Part shown: positions 41,341-52,415 of the stretch, piece after piece
How positions within the stretch are numbered: the stretch's first letter is position 1
How the letters are laid out: each line of letters starts with the position of its first letter
Source: Skeletonema tropicum
Lineage: Eukaryota; Bacillariophyta; Thalassiosirophyceae; Thalassiosirales; Thalassiosiraceae
Direction: 5' to 3'
DNA: 64,000 nt
NCBI GenBank assembly: GCA_037178625.1
Contig: CM074143.1
Location: 558,001-622,000 of the forward strand
Translations under genes and position numbers: made by a program
The notes under the pieces: generated by a model
Told to the model about the DNA's origin: nothing
The model's input: the letters and a program-made list of their open reading frames with translations, nothing else
Database searches by the model: none

Positions 41341-42845
41341 AAAGCTACGCATGTTTTGACTACATAATAGAAGATAATGTATATTAATAGAACTATGTTG
41401 ATAGAAGACACATGGAGTCGTGCAATATATAAGTATGTATTCGAAGTTATCTTACAGACTGACATCGCTGGCATGAAGTCGTTTTCTCAACAGTTTCCTG
41501 CCGAAGTACTCATTTGGTTCATGACGATTTGGCGACAAACCATGGTTCTATTGAACCTGTAACCCCAAGAACAACCTAAACAACAAACTTTCGAACTCAA
41601 ATTTTCATGCCGATTTCCATCATGTAAGCGGCCGCATCCGATTCGACCTCGTTTTGATCGTATGCGGCTCTATCCGTCGCGGGCATAAAATCCGCCATGC
41701 CGAGCAACCTCATTATATACTCATATTTGACTTCTTTCGACAATTTAATAGACGTCTCGCATTACAAACTCCTTCTACATATGATGATTATCGATTGTTA
41801 TTATTATCGTTTCATTCATTACACGCCCAATGCATTCATTACTCCTAATTGAGCAGTAGGTCAAATCATCCTCTGCTCATAATATGATGGCACTAGGTTG
41901 GAGAGACGTTGTTGGCAGTCATAGCATACTCTAAAAACATTGTAAATCGCTCAAAATAGGCAGCCATTGGTGTTGTGTGGCGAGAGGGCTCCCGTCCCAT
42001 GGACTAAAAAATGGGCGCATATCACTTCATATAATCGCGTGGGTGATGATGTACCTTAGGGTCCTAATTTTCCACCAAAATATGATATGTCAACCAACTT
42101 ATGATGTTGTAGCCGAAATGAATTAGAGTAATCTAGTGCAACAGTGTTGATTGTCATATAATAATAGTGTCATAGCCTCAGTGAGTTTTGGCACCTTTGC
42201 ATCTCGTATTCTGTCAGATACATGCATTCTCCTTTTTGATGTATTTCGTGGAAATTATACATTTTCACACCCTATATTCACCATGCCACTACATGCGCCA
42301 TAGAACGCCCAGACACACTCTAGAGGGGACTAATCGACGATTCATATAATATAATTGGCGTCTGCAAACTAGTTCAGTGGATGAGCAACTCCAACTATTC
42401 ACCTGAAGACCAAATTCCAGATGCCACTAACTAAGTATGCAGTGTGCGTTTTATTTAGGCTAGGAGGAGGTGGCGATAATGATGTTCCTCCACAGACAAG
42501 TAGGAGTGAATCTCTCGGTGGATTTCCAAAATGATGTGTTGATGAATCCACCACGACTCTGCTCGTGCTGATGATATGATGAGTGGTTGCCACTATCACC
42601 AACATCATTCAGCCCGCCAAAGCTGAGTAAGTGTCCAAGACCCAATTGTGAAGGACCACATACGTCTAACAAACTACTAACTTTCACATGTCCCATTTGC
42701 AAAACTTCATGCCACCACGCCACGAGCACTAAACTAACTCATGCTCGATGCATGCATGCTCGCTCCAAAAGCATTCCGATTTTACTCCCCCAATGGTCAT
42801 AAAATCACTTTCCAATACTCCACAACAACTCTACACAATAACAAA
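41341..42845. repeat. Beta spacer 1 and upstream region of Lhcx copy 4
   Basis: Related to alpha but diverged throughout (for example GATTTCCATCATG, CACTAGGTTGGAGAGACG) and shorter by about 220 bp. Nearly identical to 48058-49558. No gene. Confidence 0.85.
42412..42845 (+). promoter_or_regulatory. Lhcx upstream block, class II (copy 4)
   Basis: Like class I but with CCCCCAATGGTCATAAAATC (CCAAT box retained), a shorter ATGCATGCATGCTCGCTCC stretch and an extra TCT in CAACTCTACACAATAAC. Shared with copy 7. Confidence 0.5.
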
Positions 42846-43478
42846 ATGATGAAGCTTGCTGTTATCTCCGCCCTCGCCGGCTCCGCCGCTGCCTTCGCCC
42901 CTGCCAAGGTTGCCCAATCCTCCACCTCCCTCAACGCCTTCACCGTCGATTCCATCCCCGGAGCTCTCCCTCCTGTTGGTGTCTTCGACCCCCTTGGCTT
43001 CGCCGCCAAGGCCGACGAGATGACCCTCAAGCGTTACCGTGAGGCTGAGTTGACCCACGGACGTGTTGGTATGCTCGCCGCTGTTGGATTCCTCGTTGGA
43101 GAGGCTGTTGAGTCCAAGACTGTCTTGTTCAATGGTGAGATCAGTGGACCTGCCATTACTCAGCTTGCTCAGGTGAACCCCTTGCTTTGGGTGTTCCTTG
43201 GTGCTGGTATTGCCAAGGCTGAGTCTATGCGTGCCGAGATTGGATGGGTTGAGCCAGAGAATGTCCCCTTTGACAAGCCTGGACAGCTTCGTGATGCTTA
43301 TGTTCCTGGTGATATTGGATTTGATCCTCTTGGCTTGAAGCCCGAGTCTGAGGAGGAGTTCATTGTAATGCAGAACAAGGAGCTTCAGAATGGCCGTCTT
43401 GGTATGCTTGCTGCTGCTGGATTCTTGGCACAAGAGCTTGTTGATGGAAAGGGTATCATTGAGCACTTCACATCATAA
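42846..43478 (+). CDS. Lhcx: Lhcx, copy 4
   Basis: Ser36 instead of Thr36; otherwise the same protein. Synonymous marks: Val88 GTT, Gln196 CAA, Gly121 GGT. Class II upstream block. Middle gene of block A. Confidence 0.95.
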   Translation: MMKLAVISALAGSAAAFAPAKVAQSSTSLNAFTVDSIPGALPPVGVFDPLGFAAKADEMTLKRYREAELTHGRVGMLAAVGFLVGEAVESKTVLFNGEISGPAITQLAQVNPLLWVFLGAGIAKAESMRAEIGWVEPENVPFDKPGQLRDAYVPGDIGFDPLGLKPESEEEFIVMQNKELQNGRLGMLAAAGFLAQELVDGKGIIEHFTS

Positions 43479-45066
43479 AAAGCTACGCATGTTTTGACTA
43501 CATAATAGAAGATAATGTATATTAATAGATAGAACGATGTTGAAAGAAGACACACCTATGAAGACGTTTTCTCATGTATTGCAAGTTCATGTTGCTGTCG
43601 AAAATTGCTGTATATAGTATTTAGATCACTTTCACCCTTTTGTGTCATCCACACGAGCAAATCACTCATCTGTGTCATCCACACGAGCAAACTTTGGTTT
43701 GGACGAGGTCAACGAATAATACTGTCAACTAACATTAGAATTGGTCAGCAACAAGTACGTATGGATAAAACAATAATTTCATTTTACTATGTAATAATAA
43801 CATCTTCTATTCCAGCGAAAGTATCACGCATTCAAATTGTAGTCGGTTGCTCAATTTTTCATTATGGCAAGAGCTATCAATTCCCTACACTTGTTGATGT
43901 AACCCTCATCGAAATCAAAGATAGGGGCAAAATCTAATGCGATGAAGTCAGCGAACAAGCAAACAAACACTCCGCAGTCGTAGTCATTCTTTTAGTTGTA
44001 TTTTGTTTGCTGCGGTGTGTGTTTTGTGCTACCGGGTCCTAGGGACAAGGCTCCATCCTGATGTATCCATATCTGACTTGAATTGTCTCTTGTGCTGATC
44101 ATGCAAGTAAGCAAGAATACCATTCAAGTATTTCTCTCAGATGCCTCCTTCTTTAAAATCTCTCTTTCACTGCCATCATCTTTTCGTCGGACATAATATT
44201 GCTTATTGAGCTGCTAGTACCATCTATATCTCCGGTTTAAACAGTATCAGACGCTCTGAAGGGTCAGGAGCTGCTGCTGCCGTCACCGCTGCTTCCGAAT
44301 AGGGGATTGTCTCCATCGCGTATGTAATTGGATTGGCAAGCTTTGCGTTGTGCATCAAAACATCATCTCATTTTTGGTATCTACACTGGTGGCTGTGAGA
44401 GGGCTTCTTTCTATCTCTCTTGTGGCAGAGATTGAACACCGGAGGCCCAGCTACGGGGCATTTGGTCCATTGGCGGCGGTGGTGGTCAGCATGTAGTCAA
44501 GTATCCGATTTCACAGTTGCTGATGTTGTTGCACCAATTTCGCAATTGGTGATTTGATTTCAGCCCATTGCGCAGTTGGCGACATTCCTCTATTGGATAT
44601 TGGATCTAACAGATCAACAAATACTGTGAACTAGTATTACGATCGGCCAGCAACAAGTACGTATGGCAGAGCGTTTTATCTCTAGGCGAGGCGGAGGTGG
44701 CCATGATGTTCCTCCACAGATAGGAGTGAGTCTCTCGGTGGATTTCCAAAATGATGTGTTGAATCCACCACGACTCTGCTCGTGCTGGTGATGATGAGTG
44801 GTCGGTGGCGCCACCCAACATCATCATTCAGCCCGCCAAAGCTGAGTAAGTGTCCAAGACCCAGTTGTGAAGGACCACATACGTCTAACAAACTACTAAC
44901 TTTCACATGTCCCATTTGCAAAACTTCATGCCACCACGCCACGAGCACTAAACTAACTCATGCTCGATTCAATGCATGCTCGCTCCAAAAGCATTCCGAT
45001 TTTGCTCTCCTCAAAGCTCATAAAATCACTTACTAACACTCCAAAACAACTCTACACAATAACAAA
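43479..45066. repeat. Gamma spacer 1 and upstream region of Lhcx copy 5
   Basis: After about 80 bp of the common 3' UTR the sequence differs completely from alpha and beta. It contains two copies of TGTGTCATCCACACGAGCAA (43642 and 43672). A 110-residue frame at 43605-43937 is conserved in the duplicate spacer but has no motif. It rejoins the common unit at about 44615. Nearly identical to 50192-51782. Confidence 0.85.
44625..45066 (+). promoter_or_regulatory. Lhcx upstream block, class III (copy 5)
   Basis: The CCAAT box is replaced by CTCTCCTCAAAGCTC, while the TATA-like CATAAAATCAC is kept. TTACTAACACTCCAAAACAA replaces the class I leader. Shared with copies 8 and 9. Confidence 0.5.
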
Positions 45067-45699
45067 ATGATGAAGCTTGCTGTTATCTCCGCCCTCGCCG
45101 GCTCCGCCGCTGCCTTCGCCCCTGCCAAGGTTGCCCAATCCTCCACCTCCCTCAACGCCTTCACCGTTGATTCCATCCCCGGGGCTCTCCCTCCTGTGGG
45201 AGTCTTCGACCCCCTTGGCTTCGCCGCCAAGGCCGACGAGATGACCCTCAAGCGTTACCGTGAGGCTGAGTTGACCCACGGACGTGTTGGTATGCTCGCC
45301 GCTGTTGGATTCCTCGTTGGAGAGGCTGTCGAGTCCAAGACTGTCTTGTTCAATGGTGAGATCAGTGGACCTGCCATTACTCAGCTTGCTCAGGTGAACC
45401 CCTTGCTTTGGGTGTTCCTCGGTGCTGGCATTGCCAAGGCTGAGTCTATGCGTGCCGAGATTGGATGGGTTGAGCCAGAGAATGTCCCCTTTGACAAGCC
45501 TGGACAGCTTCGTGATGCTTATGTTCCTGGTGATATTGGATTTGATCCTCTTGGCTTGAAGCCCGAGTCTGAGGAGGAGTTCATTGTAATGCAGAACAAG
45601 GAGCTTCAGAATGGCCGTCTTGGTATGCTTGCTGCTGCTGGATTCTTGGCACAGGAGCTTGTTGATGGAAAGGGTATCATTGAGCACTTCACATCATAA
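45067..45699 (+). CDS. Lhcx: Lhcx, copy 5
   Basis: Ser36 form. Synonymous marks: Val34 GTT, Gly39 GGG, Val44-Gly45 GTG GGA, Leu118 CTC. Class III upstream block. No in-frame extension upstream, which supports MMKLAV as the true start in all copies. Last gene of block A. Confidence 0.95.
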   Translation: MMKLAVISALAGSAAAFAPAKVAQSSTSLNAFTVDSIPGALPPVGVFDPLGFAAKADEMTLKRYREAELTHGRVGMLAAVGFLVGEAVESKTVLFNGEISGPAITQLAQVNPLLWVFLGAGIAKAESMRAEIGWVEPENVPFDKPGQLRDAYVPGDIGFDPLGLKPESEEEFIVMQNKELQNGRLGMLAAAGFLAQELVDGKGIIEHFTS

Positions 45700-47424
45700 A
45701 AAGCTACGCATGTTTTGACTACATAATAGAAGATAATGTATATTAATAGAACTATGTTGATAGAAGACACATGGAGTCGTGCAATATATAAGTATGTATT
45801 CGAAGTTATCTTACAGACTGACATCGCTGGCATGAAGTCGTTTTCTCAACAATTTCCTGCCGAAGTACTCATTTGGTTCATGACGATTTGGCGACAAACC
45901 ATGGTTCTATTGAACCTGTAACCCCAAGAACAACCTAAACAACAAACTTCCGAACTCAAATTTTCATGCCGATTTCCACTATGTAAGCGGCCGCATCCGA
46001 TTCGTCCTCGTTTTGATCGTATGCGGCTCTATCCGTTGCGGGCATAAAATCCGCCATGCCGAGCAACCTCATAATATACTCATATTTGACTTCTTTCGAC
46101 AATTTAATAGACGTCTCGCATTACAAACTCCTTCTACATATGATGATTATCGATTGTTATTATTATCGTTTCATTCATTACACGCCCAATGCATTCATTA
46201 CTCCTAATTGAGCAGTAGGTCAAATCATCCTTTGCTGATAATATGATGGCACCAGGTTGGAAAGATGTTGTTGGCAGTCATAGCATACTCTAAAAACATT
46301 GTAAAACGCTCACAATAGACGGCCATTGGTGTTGTGCGGCGAGAGGGCTCCGTCCCATGGACTACATGGACGCATTTCACTTCATGTAATCGCGTGGGTG
46401 ATGATGTGGGGTCCTAATTTTCCACCAAAATATGCTAAATGTCAACCAGTCCAATGATGTTGTAGCCGCAATGAATTAGAGTAATCTAGTGCAACAGTGT
46501 TGATTGTCATATGATTGTCATATAATAGTTAGTCATCGCCTCAGTGAGTTTTGGCACCTTTGCATCTCGTATCCTGTAAGATAAATGCATTCTCCTTTTT
46601 GATGTCTTCTGTGGCAATTATCTATATTCATGCTACTACATGCGCCATAAAACGCCCAAACTCACTCTAGAGGGGACTGATCGCCGCTTAATATTACATA
46701 GTTGGCGTCAGCGAACTAGTTTAGTGGCAGAGCAACTCCAACTATTCACCTGAAGACCATGATGGAAGCGCACTATCACACTGATGAAAAATGCCATTTT
46801 TAGTCACCTCTACTTTGGTAACAAAATATGTATGTAGAGATGTCATCGATCTATGACCACCTAGGCGCCGCTTCACAGATAGGCTATTGGAGAGGGTGTC
46901 ATTGATCTAAGTTTATGTGTAGGTAGTGTTGTTGATGTCGGCACGTAAGGGGTCGAGGTGGGATCAACAAACAATACTGTGTAAACTAGTATTACGATCG
47001 GCCAGCAACAAGTACGTATGGCAGTGCGTCTTATCTCTAGGCGAGGAGGAGGTGGCCATGATGTTCCTCCACAAATAGGAATGAATCTGTCGATGGATTT
47101 CCAAAATGATGTGTCGAATCCACCACGACTCTGCTCGTGCTGGTGATGATGAGTGGTTGCGCCACCCAACATCAATCATTCATTCAGCCAAAGCAAGCTG
47201 AGTAAGTGTCCAAGGCCCAATTGTGAAGGACCACATACGTCTAACAAACTACTAACTTTCACATGTCCCATTTGCAAAACTTCATGCCACCACGCCACGA
47301 GCACAAAACAAAAACTCATGCTCGATGCATGCATCACATGCTAGCTCCAAAAGCATTCCGATTTTACTCCACCAATGCTCATAAAATCACTTTCCAATAC
47401 TCCACAACAACACACAATAACAAA
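45700..47424. repeat. Alpha spacer 3 and upstream region of Lhcx copy 6
   Basis: Nearly identical to 38982-40707, with a few substitutions (GATGTGGGGTCC; TTCTCCTTTTTG) and one base missing in GATGAAAAATGCC. Left end of block B. Confidence 0.85.
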
Positions 47425-48057
47425 ATGATGAAGCTTGCTGTTATCTCCGCCCTCGCCGGCTCCGCCGCTGCCTTCGCCCCTGCCAAGGTTGCCCAATCCT
47501 CCACCGCCCTCAACGCCTTCACCGTCGATACCATCCCCGGAGCTCTCCCTCCTGTTGGTGTCTTCGACCCCCTTGGCTTCGCCGCCAAGGCCGACGAGAT
47601 GACCCTCAAGCGTTACCGTGAGGCTGAGTTGACCCACGGACGTGTTGGTATGCTCGCCGCTGTTGGATTCCTCGTTGGAGAGGCTGTTGAGTCCAAGACT
47701 GTCTTGTTCAATGGTGAGATCAGTGGACCTGCCATTACTCAGCTTGCTCAGGTGAACCCCTTGCTTTGGGTGTTCCTCGGTGCTGGCATTGCCAAGGCTG
47801 AGTCTATGCGTGCCGAGATTGGATGGGTTGAGCCAGAGAATGTCCCCTTTGACAAGCCTGGACAGCTTCGTGATGCTTATGTTCCTGGTGATATTGGATT
47901 TGATCCTCTTGGCTTGAAGCCCGAGTCTGAGGAGGAGTTCATTGTAATGCAGAACAAGGAGCTTCAGAATGGACGTCTTGGTATGCTTGCTGCTGCTGGA
48001 TTCTTGGCACAGGAGCTTGTTGATGGAAAGGGTATCATTGAGCACTTCACATCATAA
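47425..48057 (+). CDS. Lhcx: Lhcx, copy 6
   Basis: Carries the only other amino-acid change in the array, Ser28 to Ala in the plastid leader just after AFAP; Thr36 is kept. Synonymous marks are mosaic: Val88 GTT as in copies 4 and 7, Leu118 CTC as in 3 and 5, and Gly183 GGA... specifically GGACGT for Gly-Arg, unique. Class I upstream block. Confidence 0.95.
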   Translation: MMKLAVISALAGSAAAFAPAKVAQSSTALNAFTVDTIPGALPPVGVFDPLGFAAKADEMTLKRYREAELTHGRVGMLAAVGFLVGEAVESKTVLFNGEISGPAITQLAQVNPLLWVFLGAGIAKAESMRAEIGWVEPENVPFDKPGQLRDAYVPGDIGFDPLGLKPESEEEFIVMQNKELQNGRLGMLAAAGFLAQELVDGKGIIEHFTS

Positions 48058-49558
48058 AAAGCTACGCATGTTTTGACTACATAATAGAAGATAATGTATA
48101 TTAATAGAACTATGTTGATAGAAGACACATGGAGTCGTGCAATATATAAGTATGTATTCGAAGTTATCTTACAGACTGACATCGCTGGCATGAAGTCGTT
48201 TTCTCAACAGTTTCCTGCCGAAGTACTCATTTGGTTCATGACGATTTGGCGACAAACCATGGTTCTATTGAACCTGTAACCCCAAGAACAACCTAAACAA
48301 CAAACTTTCGAACTCAAATTTTCATGCCGATTTCCATCATGTAAGCGGCCGCATCCGATTCGACCTCGTTTTGATCGTATGCGGCTCTATCCGTCGCGGG
48401 CATAAAATCCGCCATGCCGAGCAACCTCATTATATACTCATATTTGACTTCTTTCGACAATTTAATAGACGTCTCGCATTACAAACTCCTTCTACATATG
48501 ATGATTATCGATTGTTATTATTATCGTTTCATTCATTACACGCCCAATGCATTCATTACTCCTAATTGAGCAGTAGGTCAAATCATCCTTTGCTCATAAT
48601 ATGATGGCACTAGGTTGGAGAGACGTTGTTGGCAGTCATAGCATACTCTAAAAACATTGTAAAACGCTCAAAATAGGCAGCCATTGGTGTTGTGTGGCGA
48701 GAGGGCTCCCGTCCCATGGACTAAAAAATGGGCGCATATCACTTCATGTAATCGCGTGGGTGATGATGTACCTTAGGGTCCTAATTTTCCACCAAAATAT
48801 GATATGTCAACCAACTTATGATGTTGTAGCCGAAATGAATTAGAGTAATCTAGTGCAACAGTGTTGATTGTCATATAATAATAGTGTCATAGCCTCAGTG
48901 AGTTTTGGCACCTTTGCATCTCGTATTCTGTCAGATACATGCATTCTCCTTTTTGATGTATTTCGTGGAAATTATACATTTTCACACCCTATATTCACCA
49001 TGCCACTACATGCGCCATAGAACGCCCAGACACACTCTAGAGGGGACTAATCGACGATTCATATAATATAATTGGCGTCTGCAAACTAGTTCAGTGGATG
49101 AGCAACTCCAACTATTCACCTGAAGACCAAATTCCAGATGCCACTAACTAAGTATGCAGTGTGCGTTTTATTTAGGCTAGGAGGAGGTGGCGATAATGAT
49201 GTTCCTCCACAGACAAGTAGGAGTGAATCTCTCGGTGGATTTCCAAAATGATGTGTTGATGAATCCACCACGACTCTGCTCGTGCTGATGATATGATGAG
49301 TGGTTGCCACTATCACCAACATCATTCAGCCAAAGCTGAGTAAGTGTCCAAGACCCAATTGTAAAGGACCACATACGTCTAACAAACTACTAACTTTCAC
49401 ATGTCCCATTTGCAAAACTTCATGCCACCACGCCACGAGCACAAAACTAACTCATGCTCGATGCATGCATGCTCGCTCCAAAAGCATTCCGATTTTACTC
49501 CCCCAATGGTCATAAAATCACTTTCCAATACTCCACAACAACTCTACACAATAACAAA
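48058..49558. repeat. Beta spacer 2 and upstream region of Lhcx copy 7
   Basis: Nearly identical to beta spacer 1. The few differences include TTTGCTCATAA, CTTCATGTAATCG, and loss of CCGC in ATTCAGCCAAAGC. Confidence 0.85.
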
Positions 49559-50191
49559 ATGATGAAGCTTGCTGTTATCTCCGCCCTCGCCGGCTCCGCC
49601 GCTGCCTTCGCCCCTGCCAAGGTTGCCCAATCCTCCACCTCCCTCAACGCCTTCACCGTCGATTCCATCCCCGGAGCTCTCCCTCCTGTTGGTGTCTTCG
49701 ACCCCCTTGGCTTCGCCGCCAAGGCCGACGAGATGACCCTCAAGCGTTACCGTGAGGCTGAGTTGACCCACGGACGTGTTGGTATGCTCGCCGCTGTTGG
49801 ATTCCTCGTTGGAGAGGCTGTTGAGTCCAAGACTGTCTTGTTCAATGGTGAGATCAGTGGACCTGCCATTACTCAGCTTGCTCAGGTGAACCCCTTGCTT
49901 TGGGTGTTCCTTGGTGCTGGCATTGCCAAGGCTGAGTCTATGCGTGCCGAGATTGGATGGGTTGAGCCAGAGAATGTCCCCTTTGACAAGCCTGGACAGC
50001 TTCGTGATGCTTATGTTCCTGGTGATATTGGATTTGATCCTCTTGGCTTGAAGCCCGAGTCTGAGGAGGAGTTCATTGTAATGCAGAACAAGGAGCTTCA
50101 GAATGGCCGTCTTGGTATGCTTGCTGCTGCTGGATTCTTGGCACAAGAGCTTGTTGATGGAAAGGGTATCATTGAGCACTTCACATCATAA
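49559..50191 (+). CDS. Lhcx: Lhcx, copy 7
   Basis: Same protein as copy 4 (Ser36). Shares Val88 GTT and Gln196 CAA with copy 4 and differs at Gly121 (GGC). Class II upstream block. Middle gene of block B. Confidence 0.95.
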   Translation: MMKLAVISALAGSAAAFAPAKVAQSSTSLNAFTVDSIPGALPPVGVFDPLGFAAKADEMTLKRYREAELTHGRVGMLAAVGFLVGEAVESKTVLFNGEISGPAITQLAQVNPLLWVFLGAGIAKAESMRAEIGWVEPENVPFDKPGQLRDAYVPGDIGFDPLGLKPESEEEFIVMQNKELQNGRLGMLAAAGFLAQELVDGKGIIEHFTS

Positions 50192-51782
50192 AAAGCTACG
50201 CATGTTTTGACTACATAATAGAAGATAATGTATATTAATAGATAGAACGATGTTGAAAGAAGACACACCTATGAAGACGTTTTCTCATGTATTGCAAGTT
50301 CATGTTGCTGTCGAAAATTGCTGTATATAGTATTTAGATCACTTTCACCCTTTTGTGTCATCCACACGAGCAAATCACTCATCTGTGTCATCCACACGAG
50401 CAAACTTTGGTTTGGACGAGGTCAACGAATAATACTGTCAACTAACATTAGAATTGGTCAGCAACAAGTACGTATGGATAAAACAATAATTTCATTTTAC
50501 TATGTAATAATAACATCTTCTATTCCAGCGAAAGTATCACGCATTCAAATTGTAGTCGGTTGCTCAATTTTTCATTATGGCAAGAGCTATCAATTCCCTA
50601 CACTTGTTGATGTAACCCTCATCGAAATCAAAGATAGGGGCAAAATCTAATGCGATGAAGTCAGCGAACAAGCAAACAAACACTCCGCAGTCGTAGTCAT
50701 TCTTTTAGTTGTATTTTGTTTGCTGCGGTGTGTGTTTTGTGCTACCGGGTCCTAGGGACAAGGCTCCATCCTGATGTATCCATATCTGACTTGAATTGTC
50801 TCTTGTGCTGATCATGCAAGTAAGCAAGAATACCATTCAAGTATTTCTCTCAGATGCCTCCTTCTTTAAAATCTCTCTTTCACTGCCATCATCTTTTCGT
50901 CGGACATAATATTGCTTATTGAGCTGCTAGTACCATCTATATCTCCGGTTTAAACAGTATCAGACGCTCTGAAGGGTCAGGAGCTGCTGCTGCCGTCACC
51001 GCTGCTTCCGAATAGGGGATTGTCTCCATCGCGTATGTAATTGGATTGGCAAGCTTTGCGTTGTGCATCAAAACATCATCTCATTTTTGGTATCTACACT
51101 GGTGGCTGTGAGAGGGCTTCTTTCTATCTCTCTTGTGGCAGAGATTGAACACCGGAGGCCCAGCTACGGGGCATTTGGTCCATTGGCGGCGGTGGTGGTC
51201 AGCATGTAGTCAAGTATCCGATTTCACAGTTGCTGATGTTGTTGCACCAATTTCGCAATTGGTGATTTGATTTCAGCCCATTGCGCAGTTGGCGACATTC
51301 CTCTATTGGATATTGGATCTAACAGATCAACAAATACTGTGAACTAGTATTACGATCGGCCAGCAACAAGTACGTATGGCAGAGCGTTTTATCTCTAGGC
51401 GAGGCGGAGGTGGCCATGATGTTCCTCCACAGATAGGAGTGAGTCTCTCGGTGGATTTCCAAAATGATGTGTTGATGAATCCACCACGACTCTGCTCGTG
51501 CTGGTGATGATGAGTGGTCGGTGGCGCCACCCAACATCATCATTCAGCCCGCCAAAGCTGAGTAAGTGTCCAAGACCCAGTTGTGAAGGACCACATACGT
51601 CTAACAAACTACTAACTTTCACATGTCCCATTTGCAAAACTTCATGCCACCACGCCACGAGCACTAAACTAACTCATGCTCGATTCAATGCATGCTCGCT
51701 CCAAAAGCATTCCGATTTTGCTCTCCTCAAAGCTCATAAAATCACTTACTAACACTCCAAAACAACTCTACACAATAACAAA
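50192..51782. repeat. Gamma spacer 2 and upstream region of Lhcx copy 8
   Basis: Nearly identical to gamma spacer 1, with a 3-bp insertion in GTGTTGATGAATCCACC at about 51475. Confidence 0.85.
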
Positions 51783-52415
51783 ATGATGAAGCTTGCTGTT
51801 ATCTCCGCCCTCGCCGGCTCCGCCGCTGCCTTCGCCCCTGCCAAGGTTGCCCAATCCTCCACCTCCCTCAACGCCTTCACCGTTGATTCCATCCCCGGGG
51901 CTCTCCCTCCTGTGGGAGTCTTCGACCCCCTTGGCTTCGCCGCCAAGGCCGACGAGATGACCCTCAAGCGTTACCGTGAGGCTGAGTTGACCCACGGACG
52001 TGTTGGTATGCTCGCCGCTGTTGGATTCCTCGTTGGAGAGGCTGTCGAGTCCAAGACTGTCTTGTTCAATGGTGAGATCAGTGGACCTGCCATTACTCAG
52101 CTTGCTCAGGTGAACCCCTTGCTTTGGGTGTTCCTCGGTGCTGGCATTGCCAAGGCTGAGTCTATGCGTGCCGAGATTGGATGGGTTGAGCCAGAGAATG
52201 TCCCCTTTGACAAGCCTGGACAGCTTCGTGATGCTTATGTTCCTGGTGATATTGGATTTGATCCTCTTGGCTTGAAGCCCGAGTCTGAGGAGGAGTTCAT
52301 TGTGATGCAGAATAAGGAGCTTCAGAATGGCCGTCTTGGTATGCTTGCTGCTGCTGGATTCTTGGCACAGGAGCTTGTTGATGGAAAGGGTATCATTGAG
52401 CACTTCACATCATAA
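51783..52415 (+). CDS. Lhcx: Lhcx, copy 8
   Basis: Same protein as copy 5 (Ser36). Shares the class III upstream block and codons. Val174 is GTG (shared with copy 9) and Asn177 is AAT (unique). The three-gene block identity ends just after this stop. Confidence 0.95.
   Translation: MMKLAVISALAGSAAAFAPAKVAQSSTSLNAFTVDSIPGALPPVGVFDPLGFAAKADEMTLKRYREAELTHGRVGMLAAVGFLVGEAVESKTVLFNGEISGPAITQLAQVNPLLWVFLGAGIAKAESMRAEIGWVEPENVPFDKPGQLRDAYVPGDIGFDPLGLKPESEEEFIVMQNKELQNGRLGMLAAAGFLAQELVDGKGIIEHFTS

Noticed and set aside
43605..43937. 110-codon frame in the gamma spacers
   Set aside because: Conserved only with the duplicated spacer; no recognisable domain and no support for expression.
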